A stretch of DNA of 33,941 nt, taken from IMG/VR virus record IMGVR_UViG_3300034418_003237, positions 1-33,941 of that record, one strand, 5' to 3'. Below the pieces are notes generated by a model. That model ran no database searches. It was not told the origin of the DNA and saw nothing but the letters and a program-made list of their open reading frames with translations. Position 1 is the stretch's first letter. Each line of letters starts with the position of its first letter. This stretch comes from a virus. Position numbers and translations under genes: made by a program. Below, in pieces: positions 1 to 10,000 of the stretch.

Positions 1-99
1 AATGACGATGGGATTGTTAATCTTGTTCTTGGGTATTTGGGCGGTATCGTCTCATCTATTATCAGTTTCTACTATGGCGCATCACACAAGCACGAATAA
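1..99 (+). CDS. Putative holin, C-terminal end (partial)
   Basis: The reading frame is open from base 1 to a TAA at 97-99 and gives 32 residues, so the gene begins outside the window. The visible part has a hydrophobic glycine/serine-bearing stretch (NLVLGYLGGIVSSIISFYYG) followed by a short polar tail with His and Lys. This is the usual look of the last membrane segment of small phage holins. The stop overlaps the start of the lysozyme gene in a TAATG arrangement, which implies translational coupling and a lysis cassette. A holin permeabilises the inner membrane to release the lysozyme. Only the tail end is visible, so the family is an inference from hydrophobicity and from the neighbour. 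Confidence 0.6.
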   Translation, partial: NDDGIVNLVLGYLGGIVSSIISFYYGASHKHE

Positions 100-433
100 T
101 GAATAGACTAGTAAATATGTTAAAGCGGCACGAAGGCGTTAGAGATAAGGTCTATATGTGCTCTGCGGGTTACGAAACTATTGGTGTTGGCAGAAACATA
201 TCAGAATCTGGCCTTGGTCTTTCTGAGGACGAAATAGATTATTTGTTGAATAACGACATAAAACGTTGTCGTGAAGAGTTAACGATTGAATACGAGTGGT
301 TCTCAAAGCTAGATAGGGTGACTACGAAGAGGCGGGGCAAGAGTTTTATCGAAGTCGCTGGGCTGAACAAGTGGGTGATCGGTCGTTAGAAATCTGCCAG
401 ATGATTAGTTCTGGAGAATATCAGAAGAGGTAG
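99..433 (+). pseudogene. T4-type lysozyme (GH24 endolysin) with an internal deletion and frameshift
   Basis: The frame starting at 99 encodes 96 residues. The first ~74 are a clear T4-type lysozyme N-terminus: RHEG with the catalytic Glu at residue 12, then GYETIGVG with Thr27. The sequence then leaves the family and stops at 387-389. From base 320 the next frame continues the family to a TAG at 431-433, beginning DYEEAGQEF and including SRWAEQVGDRS, the usual lysozyme C-terminus. The conserved middle helices (~35-40 residues) between these two parts are missing, so an out-of-frame deletion near 318-320 is the simplest reading. The product as written would lack the C-terminal lobe. The position equivalent to T4 Asp20 is Cys21. 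It lies between the holin and tail genes. It may be a true pseudogene, or an assembly or base-calling error. Confidence 0.75.
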
Positions 434-435
434 TT

Positions 436-2319
436 ATGGCGCTACAACAATTTCTGTTTAGGCCGGGAATTAATAAAGAAGGGACTAGTTTAACTGCTGA
501 GGGAGGCTGGTTCGACGGTAATCTTGTTCGATTTCGTATGGGGTTTGCTGAAAAGATTGGTGGTTGGGAAAAATATCTAACACAGTCCTATTTAGGAAGC
601 GGTCGAGCTTTACACCCTTGGGTAAATTTAGACGGCACTAAGCTGTTGGCGTTAGGAACTACTTATAAATTATATATCCAAGAAGGCGCAAACTATAATG
701 ACATAACTCCTATCCGTAAAACTACGGCTGCAGGAGGCGCAACGTTTGCAGCTACTAACGGCTCTTCTTCTATTACTGTTACGGTATCCAGTCACGGGGC
801 AAATGCAGGAGATTTTGTTACTTTTTCTGATGCTGTAACTTTAGGAGGAAACATTACCGCAGGGGTACTTAACCAAGAATATCAGATCGATCAAGTACCA
901 ACAACTAATACTTTTTTAATTACTGCGAAAGATACTAACGGAGACACTGTTACTGCAAATGCAAGCGATACGGGTAATGGAGGAGCCTCGACCGTTGCTG
1001 TCTTTCAAATAAACGTGGGTCTCGATGTTTTCGTAGCTGGTTCTGGCTGGGGAGCTGGTACTTGGGGTAGCGGCACTTGGGGATCTACTAGTGCGCTTTC
1101 TGCTTCTAATCAGCTAAGACTTTGGTCATTAGATAATTTTGGAGAAGATTTAATTGCTTGTCCTAGGGCCGGGGGTATTTATTATTGGGACAAAACAACC
1201 ACTTTAAATAACCCAGCTGTAGCTATAAGTTCTTTATCCGGATCAAACCTTGCTCCGACCGTTGGGCTTCAAGTTTTAGTTTCTGACGTTGATCGCCATG
1301 TTATTGTTTTAGGGGCTGATCCTATTTCTGATACTGGTAGAACTTCTGTTATTGACCCCTTATTAATTGCGTTTTCTGACCAAGAAAATATCCTTGATTG
1401 GGAGCCTACGGCTACAAATACCGCAGGCTCTTTACGGTGTTCTGCTGGTTCTGAGATTATAGGGGGCTTACGAGCTAGACAAGAAACATTAATTTGGACG
1501 GATGCAGCTTTATATAGCCTTCAGTTTATCGGGCCACCTTTAACTTTCGGATTAAACCTAATTAACGAGGGTGTTAGTCTTATTGGACCTAATGCAGCGA
1601 TTAATACTCCTGCGGGGATTTTTTGGATGGATCGTAAAGGTTTTTACAATTATTCCGGAGGAGTACAAGCAGTTCCGTGTTTAGTCCACGACTATATTTT
1701 TAATGATTTAAATGAATTCCAAGCCTATCAATGTTTCGCCACTTTAAACAAAGAATTTAACGAAGTAGGGTGGTTTTACTGTAGTGGAACAGAAACCGTA
1801 ATAGACCGATACGTTACTTATAACTATATTGATCAAACATGGGCGATAGGTCAGTTATCTCGGACAGCTTGGATGGATGAGGGTATTTTTGATAACCCGA
1901 TTGCTGCTGGAAAAAATAACGGAACTTCTTATTTATATAACCATGAAGTAGGTACAGACGCTGACGGTCAACCAATGCAAAATGTGTTTATCCAGTCGGG
2001 AGATTTCGATTTAGGGGACGGTAATGATTTTCAATTTATTAGAAAGTTTATACCCGATATTAAGTTTCAAAATTCTACTACGGCAACACCTAAACTAAAT
2101 GTTGTCTTAAAAACAAGAAACTATCCCGGTCAAAGTTTAACGTCTGACCAAACAACCTCTTTTGATAGTTCTACTACCAAGATTGATATGAGAGCTAGGG
2201 GTAGGCAAGCTGTAGTACGATTTGAATCAGACGATGATGGAAGTACTGATGATCAATTAGGGTTAGCTTTTAGAGTTGGTGCAACTAGGCTTGACTTATT
2301 AGCTAATGGTAAACGGTAA
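436..2319 (+). CDS. Tail/connector structural protein, possibly P22 gp10-like
   Basis: This 627-aa protein starts with a motif seen in many marine phage virion proteins: a Phe-x-Pro-Gly-Ile-Asn segment, then GGWFDGNLVRFR and EKIGGW within the first ~45 residues. The C-terminus has the matching family ending, with RGRQAVVRFESD near residue 595 and then LGLAFRVGATRLDL and a final GKR. Residues ~90-190 are rich in Thr, Ser, Ala and Gly and look like an inserted beta-sandwich module. Length and layout are reminiscent of head-to-tail or nozzle proteins of podoviruses such as P22 gp10, but this rests on recall of the pattern, not an alignment. It begins 3 bases after the lysozyme remnant, and its TAA shares bases with the next ATG. 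It is probably a virion component at the tail connector. Confidence 0.6.
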   Translation: MALQQFLFRPGINKEGTSLTAEGGWFDGNLVRFRMGFAEKIGGWEKYLTQSYLGSGRALHPWVNLDGTKLLALGTTYKLYIQEGANYNDITPIRKTTAAGGATFAATNGSSSITVTVSSHGANAGDFVTFSDAVTLGGNITAGVLNQEYQIDQVPTTNTFLITAKDTNGDTVTANASDTGNGGASTVAVFQINVGLDVFVAGSGWGAGTWGSGTWGSTSALSASNQLRLWSLDNFGEDLIACPRAGGIYYWDKTTTLNNPAVAISSLSGSNLAPTVGLQVLVSDVDRHVIVLGADPISDTGRTSVIDPLLIAFSDQENILDWEPTATNTAGSLRCSAGSEIIGGLRARQETLIWTDAALYSLQFIGPPLTFGLNLINEGVSLIGPNAAINTPAGIFWMDRKGFYNYSGGVQAVPCLVHDYIFNDLNEFQAYQCFATLNKEFNEVGWFYCSGTETVIDRYVTYNYIDQTWAIGQLSRTAWMDEGIFDNPIAAGKNNGTSYLYNHEVGTDADGQPMQNVFIQSGDFDLGDGNDFQFIRKFIPDIKFQNSTTATPKLNVVLKTRNYPGQSLTSDQTTSFDSSTTKIDMRARGRQAVVRFESDDDGSTDDQLGLAFRVGATRLDLLANGKR

Positions 2320-2660
2320 TGACGATTGGACGACTATTACAAGGTCGTTTACCTTATTCTTACGTTGGGCCTTCGGTTCCAACAAATGTATATAACAGGG
2401 CGATTCGGTTATTAGAGATAAATTTAAATGCATTTAATCCAGTTAACACTCCAGCATTTACTTCACCAAATAGGGATTTGTTTAAATTTACAGCAGGGGA
2501 CGTAATTTGGAATTTAACAGAAAATGTATTACAAATGTGGGATGGTTATAAATGGGTAAATATAACCACCCCGGAACCTAATAAAGGATTACAAGCACAA
2601 GGTGAGATAGGAAACGTTCAAATAATTATTGATGGATCACTTACGGTAGAGGTTGGGTAA
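2319..2660 (+). CDS. Hypothetical small structural-module protein (113 aa)
   Basis: I do not recognise a family. The start codon overlaps the preceding stop (TAATG) and the stop overlaps the next start in the same way, so it is translated as part of the tail gene run. The protein has no membrane segment. A middle part (DVIWNLTENVLQMWDGYKWVN) resembles short beta-hairpin segments of phage proteins that carry a WDGxxWVN signature, often in fibres or tail tips. The C-terminal 25 residues are predicted beta (NVQIIIDGSLTVEVG). A minor tail or tail-tip role is likely from the position only. Confidence 0.55.
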   Translation: MTIGRLLQGRLPYSYVGPSVPTNVYNRAIRLLEINLNAFNPVNTPAFTSPNRDLFKFTAGDVIWNLTENVLQMWDGYKWVNITTPEPNKGLQAQGEIGNVQIIIDGSLTVEVG

Positions 2661-2953
2661 TGCCTAGAACAGCTGAAAAACCAATTAAAAGAACTACGAA
2701 GGGAAAAGGCGCTAATTATCGCCCCACTAAGAAAGGTGCGGGGATGACGGAAAAAGGCGTTAAGGAGTATCGAAAAAAGAATCCCGGTAGTAAACTACAA
2801 ACAGCCGTTACTGAAAAGAACCCTACTGGTAAACGTGCTGCTCGCAAGAAATCATATTGCGCTAGATCAGCTGGACAAATGAAAAAGTTTCCTAAAGCTG
2901 CTAAAGATCCAAACTCTAGACTTAGACAAGCTCGAAAGCGATGGAAATGCTAA
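2660..2953 (+). CDS. Small very basic conserved phage protein with KSYCAR motif
   Basis: This 97-aa protein is dominated by Lys and Arg. It begins with a disordered basic tail, then has GMTEKGVKEYRKKNPGSKLQ, the motif KSYCARSAGQM at residues ~64-74, and a C-terminal LRQARKRWKC. Proteins with a (R/K)KSxCAR motif and a terminal RKWKC-type end are widespread among marine phages and some bacteria, where they are uncharacterised. The two conserved cysteines and the charge suggest nucleic-acid binding or packing inside the virion, which is inference. The gene is coupled to its neighbours (TAATG upstream, next ATG directly after its stop). Confidence 0.7.
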   Translation: MPRTAEKPIKRTTKGKGANYRPTKKGAGMTEKGVKEYRKKNPGSKLQTAVTEKNPTGKRAARKKSYCARSAGQMKKFPKAAKDPNSRLRQARKRWKC

Positions 2954-3784
2954 ATGATTAATCGACCAAACATTTCTCAGTTGATCACTTCTAAATACGG
3001 TAGACCTGCCTCTAGCGTAGGGGTTAGTGGGATAGCTAACCGTGAAGCTCGAAACGAGGCTTATCGGGCCTCGGTTGATTCGCTAATGGACCAACAACCT
3101 GAGTATAGACAGGACGGTGGCGGGTTTTTCTCAGGTATTTACGACTATGTTAAAAACATTGATCCAAACGCAGCCGATGGCGAAAGTTTATTTAGAGATT
3201 TTTCTAAAGCATTAAACCCTAGAACTTATGAAATGCTTGAAGGTGTATTTAACTCACAAGAAGAATCCTCTGTTAACCAAGCGGAAGCAGCGGTAGCTAA
3301 CGCACCGGAAGCTGTAAACAGTCCGATAAGTACGGCGATTCCGTCTTCGACAACGGCTACTGTTGTTGAAGAGACAGAAGAACCTACAATAGGGGCTAGA
3401 ATCAGTGAGGGTTTATCTAATGCGTTAAAGGCTATTTTGCCAAAACTTTTAACAATGGGGGTAGGTATGGGTGTTCAAAACGCCTATAAATTTGAACCGA
3501 CCCAGTACGCTATGTCTAATACTCGCAAAAAATCGGCCCAGCCTATCGGGATTAACGTTAATCCGATCTCGGGAAGCGGTTTTAAGGACGGAGGATCGCT
3601 TTTAGGGCGCGACCTATACCTAGGTGGAGGGGAAATAACCGGCCCCGGAGGGCCTAAAGAAGACCTCGTACCGATTTGGGCGAGCGATGATGAGTATGTT
3701 GTATCGGCAGACGCAGTAACGCGGTTAGGGAACGGCGACCACGCTAAAGGGATCGCTGCATTAGATAGAATAAACTTCGGATAA
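2954..3784 (+). CDS. Virion-associated protein with C-terminal GPG...DDEYVVSADAV motif
   Basis: This 276-aa protein has a polar N-terminus, a low-complexity Ala/Ser/Thr/Glu middle (~residues 105-150) and a conserved end. The end reads EITGPGGPKEDLVPIWASDD followed by EYVVSADAVTRLG. This matches a short recurring motif in phage tail and internal virion proteins, in which a GPG element precedes an acidic/Pro segment and an EYVV-x-A-x-AV element. Just before it is FKDGGSLLG (Phe210 onward), related to the C-terminal DGG motifs of three downstream proteins. The exact role is unknown. It sits one base after the basic protein and 4 bases before the next gene. Confidence 0.55.
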   Translation: MINRPNISQLITSKYGRPASSVGVSGIANREARNEAYRASVDSLMDQQPEYRQDGGGFFSGIYDYVKNIDPNAADGESLFRDFSKALNPRTYEMLEGVFNSQEESSVNQAEAAVANAPEAVNSPISTAIPSSTTATVVEETEEPTIGARISEGLSNALKAILPKLLTMGVGMGVQNAYKFEPTQYAMSNTRKKSAQPIGINVNPISGSGFKDGGSLLGRDLYLGGGEITGPGGPKEDLVPIWASDDEYVVSADAVTRLGNGDHAKGIAALDRINFG

Positions 3785-3788
3785 GACC

Positions 3789-4967
3789 ATGGCAGAACAA
3801 GAATCTACATATAGCTATCAGTATCCCGCAGAAGGGATATTAAACATGCTTTACGGTACTAGCGGAGCGCCGGGATTCTTTCCGATGCTGCAAAGCTATT
3901 ACACAAACCAGTTACAAAACATGGGGGGAGCAGACAGTAGCCCCTACACCTATACAGGTGAGCGAATTGCTGGATTTGCGCCCCGTGAAGAATATGCAAT
4001 GGAGTTAGCTGATCAAGCTGTTGGTCAGTATCAGCCTTATTTCGATAGACAACGTCAGTTAACTGAGCAGGGTATAAACGTCACCCAACAAGGAGCCGAA
4101 GAAGCGGCTAGACTGTTCCGTGAAACAGGACAAGCTCAGTTTGACCCTAGTTCTTATACTGCATACGAAGATCCATATACAGATGCGGTTACTAACAAAA
4201 TATTAGAAGATCTTTCTAAAAGCACTGCACTACAATCACAAGGTTTAGCTTCGAACCAAGTAAGCCAAGGAGCTTTCGGTGGTTCTCGGGGGCGTATTTC
4301 TCAAGAAGAATTACAGCGATCCATGACTGATCAAGCCGTAGGAGCTTTAGCAGGGGTACGTTCTCAAGGTTATCAACAAGCACAAGATAGGGCTGCGAAC
4401 GAATTTGCTCGTCAACAACAAGCTCGTTACCAAACTGGTCAAGGTATTGCAGGATTAGCTAATCAAATGGCGGGACAGTATGGTGCTGCTGGACAAACTT
4501 ACGGGGGCCTTGGTTCTCAAATACCCGGAATGGCTCGCGAAGACATTAATCTAATGATGGGTATCGGTGGGTTACAACGAGGAATGGGTCAAGCAGGACT
4601 CGACCTCGATTATCAAAATTTTGTTGGTCAGTATAACTTACCCGGACAAATCTTCGGACAGTATGGTAACTTCCTCGGGAGCCTTGGACCGTTGGCTGGT
4701 GGAGTTGGTTATTCAGGTGTAGGAGAACCTCCCGCATTTGGACAGTACGGAGGTTCTGGGTATAACCCATACATGCTGCCGTATGCTGGTGGTACAGGTA
4801 ACTCAGTTACTGGAGGAACTGGAACGAACTATACGACTACTGGAGGAACTGGGATGGCGTATGGAGGAAAAGTTCCTAAAATGCAGGCGGGGGGTGAAGT
4901 TCCTACTAAAACTGCTCAACGCATGAGTAGTATTGCTGAAATGTTAAAAACATTACGGGAGAGCTAA
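3789..4967 (+). CDS. Probable internal virion or tail protein (392 aa, Gln/Gly-rich)
   Basis: The protein is rich in Gln, Gly, Tyr and Ala. Its centre (residues ~130-200) is a helical stretch with DPYTDAVTNKILEDL and GAFGGSRGRISQEEL, a pattern I recall from uncharacterised structural proteins of marine podoviruses. From residue ~205 it becomes Gly/Tyr/Gln-rich (QYGAAGQTYGGLG). The C-terminus carries MAYGGKVPKMQAGGEVP and a basic/amphipathic ending (AEMLKTLRES). There is no signal peptide. It starts 4 bases after the previous stop, and its own stop abuts the next start (TAAATG). A role as an internal core or DNA-ejection protein fits the position but is not proven. Confidence 0.55.
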   Translation: MAEQESTYSYQYPAEGILNMLYGTSGAPGFFPMLQSYYTNQLQNMGGADSSPYTYTGERIAGFAPREEYAMELADQAVGQYQPYFDRQRQLTEQGINVTQQGAEEAARLFRETGQAQFDPSSYTAYEDPYTDAVTNKILEDLSKSTALQSQGLASNQVSQGAFGGSRGRISQEELQRSMTDQAVGALAGVRSQGYQQAQDRAANEFARQQQARYQTGQGIAGLANQMAGQYGAAGQTYGGLGSQIPGMAREDINLMMGIGGLQRGMGQAGLDLDYQNFVGQYNLPGQIFGQYGNFLGSLGPLAGGVGYSGVGEPPAFGQYGGSGYNPYMLPYAGGTGNSVTGGTGTNYTTTGGTGMAYGGKVPKMQAGGEVPTKTAQRMSSIAEMLKTLRES

Positions 4968-7052
4968 ATGGCCCTTCAATTTGCACCTGCACCTACCTTT
5001 AGTCAACCTCAAAGTTTAGTTCCTGAAATTAAGGTTCAACCTGTGGCACGACAAAATGTCCGGACTAGGGATATTCCATACCGGGATCGTCAACAAGAAA
5101 AAGACGAACGTCGAGATATGTTGTTAGCCCTTGCTTTAGGGGCCGGTGGTGGTGAATTAATTGGTAAAGGTTTAACTTCTTTAATCGGTAAAATTCCCGG
5201 TGTCGATAAATATTTTGAAGATGTAGAAGTTAGTGGTCCTGTTCCCGGAGCAACACGAGCAGATTTTGAAGCTCGGGCTAGGCAAATGGGCCTTGGTCCT
5301 GTTGAAACTAAAGCCTTCGTTGATGCTAGTGTTCAAGCAGAAGCTATTCCAGAGTATTCAAGAGCGCGTCCTGCACAAACTCGTCCGTCAGGTATTAAAA
5401 CGTTATTAGAAAAAGGATTAAGCCTTGCTCCTGCTGCTGCTTTAAAAACAGCTAAAGGAGTTGAAACGTTCGGAGATTTGTACGGTAGACGGCAAACGGC
5501 TCAAGCAACTGCAGAAACGACAAAGGCTAGTAATCTTCAAAAAGCTGAGGAAAAACTTAGGGAACAACGGGCCGCGATGGTTCGAGAACGTTCGAAGGCA
5601 TACCTTGGCGACCAAAAACAAGTTAAGTTTTTTGGATTAGACCCAAACACGGGGGCACAAGTTAGTCGAAATGGTATTGATGTAGAAGGCGATCGTTTTG
5701 TTATTAGCCAAGGAACTGAGTACGATGTAGGGACGGACGGTAATATTGTTCCAAGAGGACAACTGTATCGTAATCCGATCTTGACGTCTAATACAGGAAC
5801 CGAGGCCCGTGGTACTCCTGTTTGGAACAATTACATGAGCCAAGATGGAAAAACTCGGGTAAAAATGGGCTATAGCACAATAATTCAAAACGAAGATGGA
5901 AGCACTCGTGGAGCCACTTTTATTATTGGAGAAGGCCCTAACGGAACTAATTTAGAAGTTGGCCCCGGAAATTATTGGGTTATCGCAAAAGGCGATGCGC
6001 TTAACGAACTAAAGGCTAATCTTGGTAAAAATGAAAACGAAGAAGACTTTTGGGCTGAAAGAGCTGACCAAGCTAATAATGCAGCAATAACTTTTAGGGG
6101 TATCGGACAAGTTGTTGATATTTTAGAAAAGAATCCGACAGCATTAACGGTAGTTGGTGGGGCTATCCCTGCGGCATTAGATACCGTCGAAGCTAATCTT
6201 AAAGGTATGGAAGCGTTTTTTGGAAATCAAAAAATTTCTTCAGTTTTTAATTCTAAAAATGACGATGGCGACGATATATATAATGCTCAGGAGCGAGCAA
6301 GAGCATTAAGGTTAAATATACTAGCTAAGAAATATGCGGATAATCCGAACGACCCTGCAATAGAAAGACAATTTTTAAACACTTTTGAAGATTTTCGAGG
6401 AAGTGTTAATGATAAATATGATGCAGGGCCTTTAGGTAAGCTAGATGATTTATTCGGTGGAACAAGTAATCAACAAGTTGCATCTGCTCGGGCAAGAGTT
6501 TTAGCAGCTCAATTAAGATTAGCTTATCAAGCGGCTGCAACTGCAGGCCAAACTGGTCGAACGCTATCCGATAAAGATTTAGCTAATTTCTTACAAATAG
6601 TCGGTTATGGTGGTTCTCAAAACCCGGAAGTTGTTAAAGAACAACTTTATCAGTTTACCTCTGGTATTCTTGAAGATTTTGACGGAAATCCGACAGTGTT
6701 TAACTGGGTTCAAAACCCAGATGAGTTTTCCAGATATCTTCGGAAAGAATTAAATATAGAGGATTCGTTACTAAAATCCGCGTTAGAAGAAACTGGGGCC
6801 GAGGCTCGAAGTGCTGTATTGGATGCTGTTCAGGATGCCGTAGGACCAGCTGGAGTTCAGTTTTTTAAGTTTGAACAAAAAGAAGACGGAACGTATGAGT
6901 TAATTCTTAAAGATTTTGAAACGTATATTGGACAGCAGGAGGTGATTCAAAACGTTATAAACAGTACTCGAGATTTTTACGCTGGGCAAAGTTCTAAGTC
7001 TAAGACTCCAGACCCACAAGGTCCAGCGGCTAATATTAATTTAAGTTTGTAA
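4968..7052 (+). CDS. Large virion protein, probable internal/ejection protein (694 aa)
   Basis: I do not recognise a named family. The N-terminus is Pro/Gln-rich, then a highly charged stretch (RDRQQEKDERRD, ~residues 38-52) precedes a glycine/leucine-rich amphipathic segment (LALALGAGGGELIGKGL, ~53-70). The middle is a mixed alpha/beta region, with helical Ala-rich segments towards residue 500-540 (ARVLAAQLRLAYQAAATAG). No catalytic motif is evident. The final residues are polar (TPDPQGPAANINLSL) and lack the DGG motif found in its neighbours. It lies in the run of long virion genes with no gap upstream and a 9-base gap downstream. Internal virion proteins of podoviruses show this size and composition, so that is the likely class. 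Confidence 0.5.
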   Translation: MALQFAPAPTFSQPQSLVPEIKVQPVARQNVRTRDIPYRDRQQEKDERRDMLLALALGAGGGELIGKGLTSLIGKIPGVDKYFEDVEVSGPVPGATRADFEARARQMGLGPVETKAFVDASVQAEAIPEYSRARPAQTRPSGIKTLLEKGLSLAPAAALKTAKGVETFGDLYGRRQTAQATAETTKASNLQKAEEKLREQRAAMVRERSKAYLGDQKQVKFFGLDPNTGAQVSRNGIDVEGDRFVISQGTEYDVGTDGNIVPRGQLYRNPILTSNTGTEARGTPVWNNYMSQDGKTRVKMGYSTIIQNEDGSTRGATFIIGEGPNGTNLEVGPGNYWVIAKGDALNELKANLGKNENEEDFWAERADQANNAAITFRGIGQVVDILEKNPTALTVVGGAIPAALDTVEANLKGMEAFFGNQKISSVFNSKNDDGDDIYNAQERARALRLNILAKKYADNPNDPAIERQFLNTFEDFRGSVNDKYDAGPLGKLDDLFGGTSNQQVASARARVLAAQLRLAYQAAATAGQTGRTLSDKDLANFLQIVGYGGSQNPEVVKEQLYQFTSGILEDFDGNPTVFNWVQNPDEFSRYLRKELNIEDSLLKSALEETGAEARSAVLDAVQDAVGPAGVQFFKFEQKEDGTYELILKDFETYIGQQEVIQNVINSTRDFYAGQSSKSKTPDPQGPAANINLSL

Positions 7053-7061
7053 GGGTTTACT

Positions 7062-10000
7062 ATGGCTTCTAATGAGCTGTTAGATTCAAATATCTACTCC
7101 CAGTTTGAAACTGATTTATATGCACGTAGATTTGATCCTGTTAGTACAGACCCAGATCAAGAAAACCCTAACCCAACTTTTGGAGAAATTTTTGACCCAA
7201 ATCCGTTAGAGAAAAAAGCGTTTTCTGAAATGCATTTTCTAAATCAACTTATAAATGGTGATCCGTTAGTTATAAACGACCTTGTTAAAGATACTGGTAT
7301 TATGCAACCAGCTATCCAACAACTTGCACAAAGAGAGTTTGAAAAATACGGAGGAATACAGAGACTTCGTGAACTAAACGAGTACGCTAACCAATATACC
7401 GTACAGGAAACTACCCCGGAATCTCCTCCACAAAGAATAGAAAGTACTCCTGTTGGTGAAACAATGGTTCGCCCATTAACAAGTTATCGAAGAGGTATGG
7501 GACCGCCTTTATTAACAGATGACGTTGAGCTTCTTGAACAACGACGAAAAGAAATGGAAGGTGAACCTGTTCGCCCACTTACTCCGGAAGAAAAAATAGT
7601 TCTTCAACGAGGTGGGGATATTACAACCGACTATTACACAATGCAGAATTTAGATGCCTCCGATAGGTACTTCGGAGAACAAGGCTTTCATGCGTTTCCG
7701 AACATAAACTCCCCTTCTTTAATGAAAGGTCTAGTTAGTTTAACTTACCCAACTAAAGAGGAAGCCTATGAGCTAGTTAAGGACGAAGATCCTGACGCAG
7801 AGTTTTCTTACATTGACCCTAGGGACGTGACCCGTGGTTTGTTAGTTCGAAGTCCAAAAACTAACGGCCAACTTGTTCCTTGGAAAGCCAGTATAGGCTC
7901 CGGGCTTTTTTCTTCTGCAGATGAAACTTTTAGAACAATGCCTGAAGCTCTTAAAGGCCCGATGCTCGATGGTTTTACAGAAACAATGTTCCGTGACTTG
8001 ATGCCCGAACTGTTTGCAGGGGGTGCTGCTCTAGGTATTGGTGGTTTAATAAGAAAAGGCAATAAAGAAGTTCAAAAAGAATTAGCTAAACGCGGTCCTG
8101 AAGCAGCTCTTGAAGCATTAAAAGAAACAACACTAGGAACGAAAGCTGTTAAAGGGCTGCGAAACGTAGCAGTAGGTGCTGCAGTGATAGGTATTCCTGT
8201 TGGTTTAGCTCGGTTTGCACAACTATCATACGCTAGAGCTGAGGGCATCCATCCAACACTTACAGCTGATCGAATGGCCGAAGATGCAGGACTTGTTGGT
8301 GCAATGGCCGCAGCGGGAGGTGTTGGTGGTGAGATAGTTATGCGAAGTATGCAAAATGTATACCGCAGACTTGTTGGTAAAAACATCCCTGACGAAGTGG
8401 TTCAAAGAATACAGCTTAGAGTAGAACAATTACGTCAAAGAACAGAAAAACCTGATACAGCTCAGTATAGTCGTGCAGAAATAGATAAAGTTTTAGAACC
8501 ATTCGCTCAAGCTACGGGTCGAGAATATTCTAAATTAAAAACTCTTGGTGAATTAACTGATGATGAAATTTTACAACAACTTGAAGCTGATCTACTAAGA
8601 GGTTTAAGCGAGAGAACGGATTCTAAAATTGCAATAGAACAAATGCTTTTAGAGCGAGGAAGTACACTTCAAAATTTCTATGAAAGTATGCTTAATAACT
8701 CTGGAGCAAACCGTAAAAACATGCCGTCGTACAGGCAGTTTAAAGAACATTTTGAAGCGATTGCAAGACAACAAAAAGAAGCAGCATTAGCTGCTGAAAA
8801 AGCATCTTTAGCTGAAATGACTCCCGCTTCTGTTTTAGGGGAAGGACAAGCTGTAACTGAAGTTGCAGAAACTGTTGCAGAACAATTACCAACGTCCACA
8901 GTGTTTCCTGATTCACGAGCTGTTTTATTTTTACAAAGAGATGCGGCATTTAGAGATGCTCAAGATCAGTTAACAGGTGTTTTAGCTTCAGAAGAAGCAC
9001 AAAACTTAACTACGACTAGTTTAGATAAATACATTGGTCCAACGGTTCAAAAGTTTTTATCCGGTAAAAACGCTCCGATTAAAAGCATGGAAGAAGCAGA
9101 AGCCTCTGGAGTTCTTCGAGACTTAATCCCTATGCGCGATGGGCAAAGTATTATAAAAAACTTGTTAGGTGTCCGTGAAAGAAATGAACTGGGGCAATTT
9201 ATCGCTAGACCTCAATTTACCTTAGAAGATTTAGTTAACGCCCGAGTTAATGTGCAAAGTTTAGAAAGTAGTCCTAACGCCGCTTTGCGAGAATATGCTT
9301 CAGAATTAAAACTTGGTTTTGATGAAGCAATTACTGCCTTAACTAGAAACAACCCTGAGCTTAAAAATAAGTTAACCACTGCGTTAGCTAACTCAGCCGC
9401 TGTTAGAGACGAAGTTATTGACGGTAAGTATTTACTTAGCATAATTAATTCTGAAAATTATCAAGAAGTAGCTGGTAAAATGCTCGGAGGTTCCCCAGCC
9501 AATGCTCGAAAATTATTCTCTATGCTTAGAACCCGCGACTTAGAAGAAGGAACTCCGGGGTTTAGAGAGGAAGAAGTTAGAGCGTCCGTACTTCAATATT
9601 TACGAAAAGAAATTCAAGGAGGAGATCCTCCTGAGTTTACCGTTGCTCAACAAAATAAAAAGTTTAGAGAATTTTTAAACAATAACGGCGATCAACTTGC
9701 AGAGATTTTCCCTGAAGAAGATATTGTTAGGTTTAAATCTTTCGCAAATTTCTCTAAAGCGGCTGAAGCTGATATAAAAGCAGGAGAAGCAAGGGCTTCT
9801 AGGTTATATAAAGAACTTCAAAACTTTGAAGCAAAACCTTTTGAGATAGTTTCAAGGTATTTAAAAGCAGACAAATCTAATTTAGAAGAACAAGGTGTTC
9901 TTGACGAGATGCAAAGGTTATCTGACCTTGCAGACGAGTACCCTGAGCTTAGAGAATCTTTACAAGGTGTTTTTTCTGACTATCTTCGAAGAGCGATGCA

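Noticed and set aside
4546-4770. Minus-strand frames inside the virion genes (also at 5537-5888, 7808-8429, 8678-8949)
   Set aside because: They lie within strong plus-strand genes, carry no recognisable motif and reflect codon bias of the real gene.
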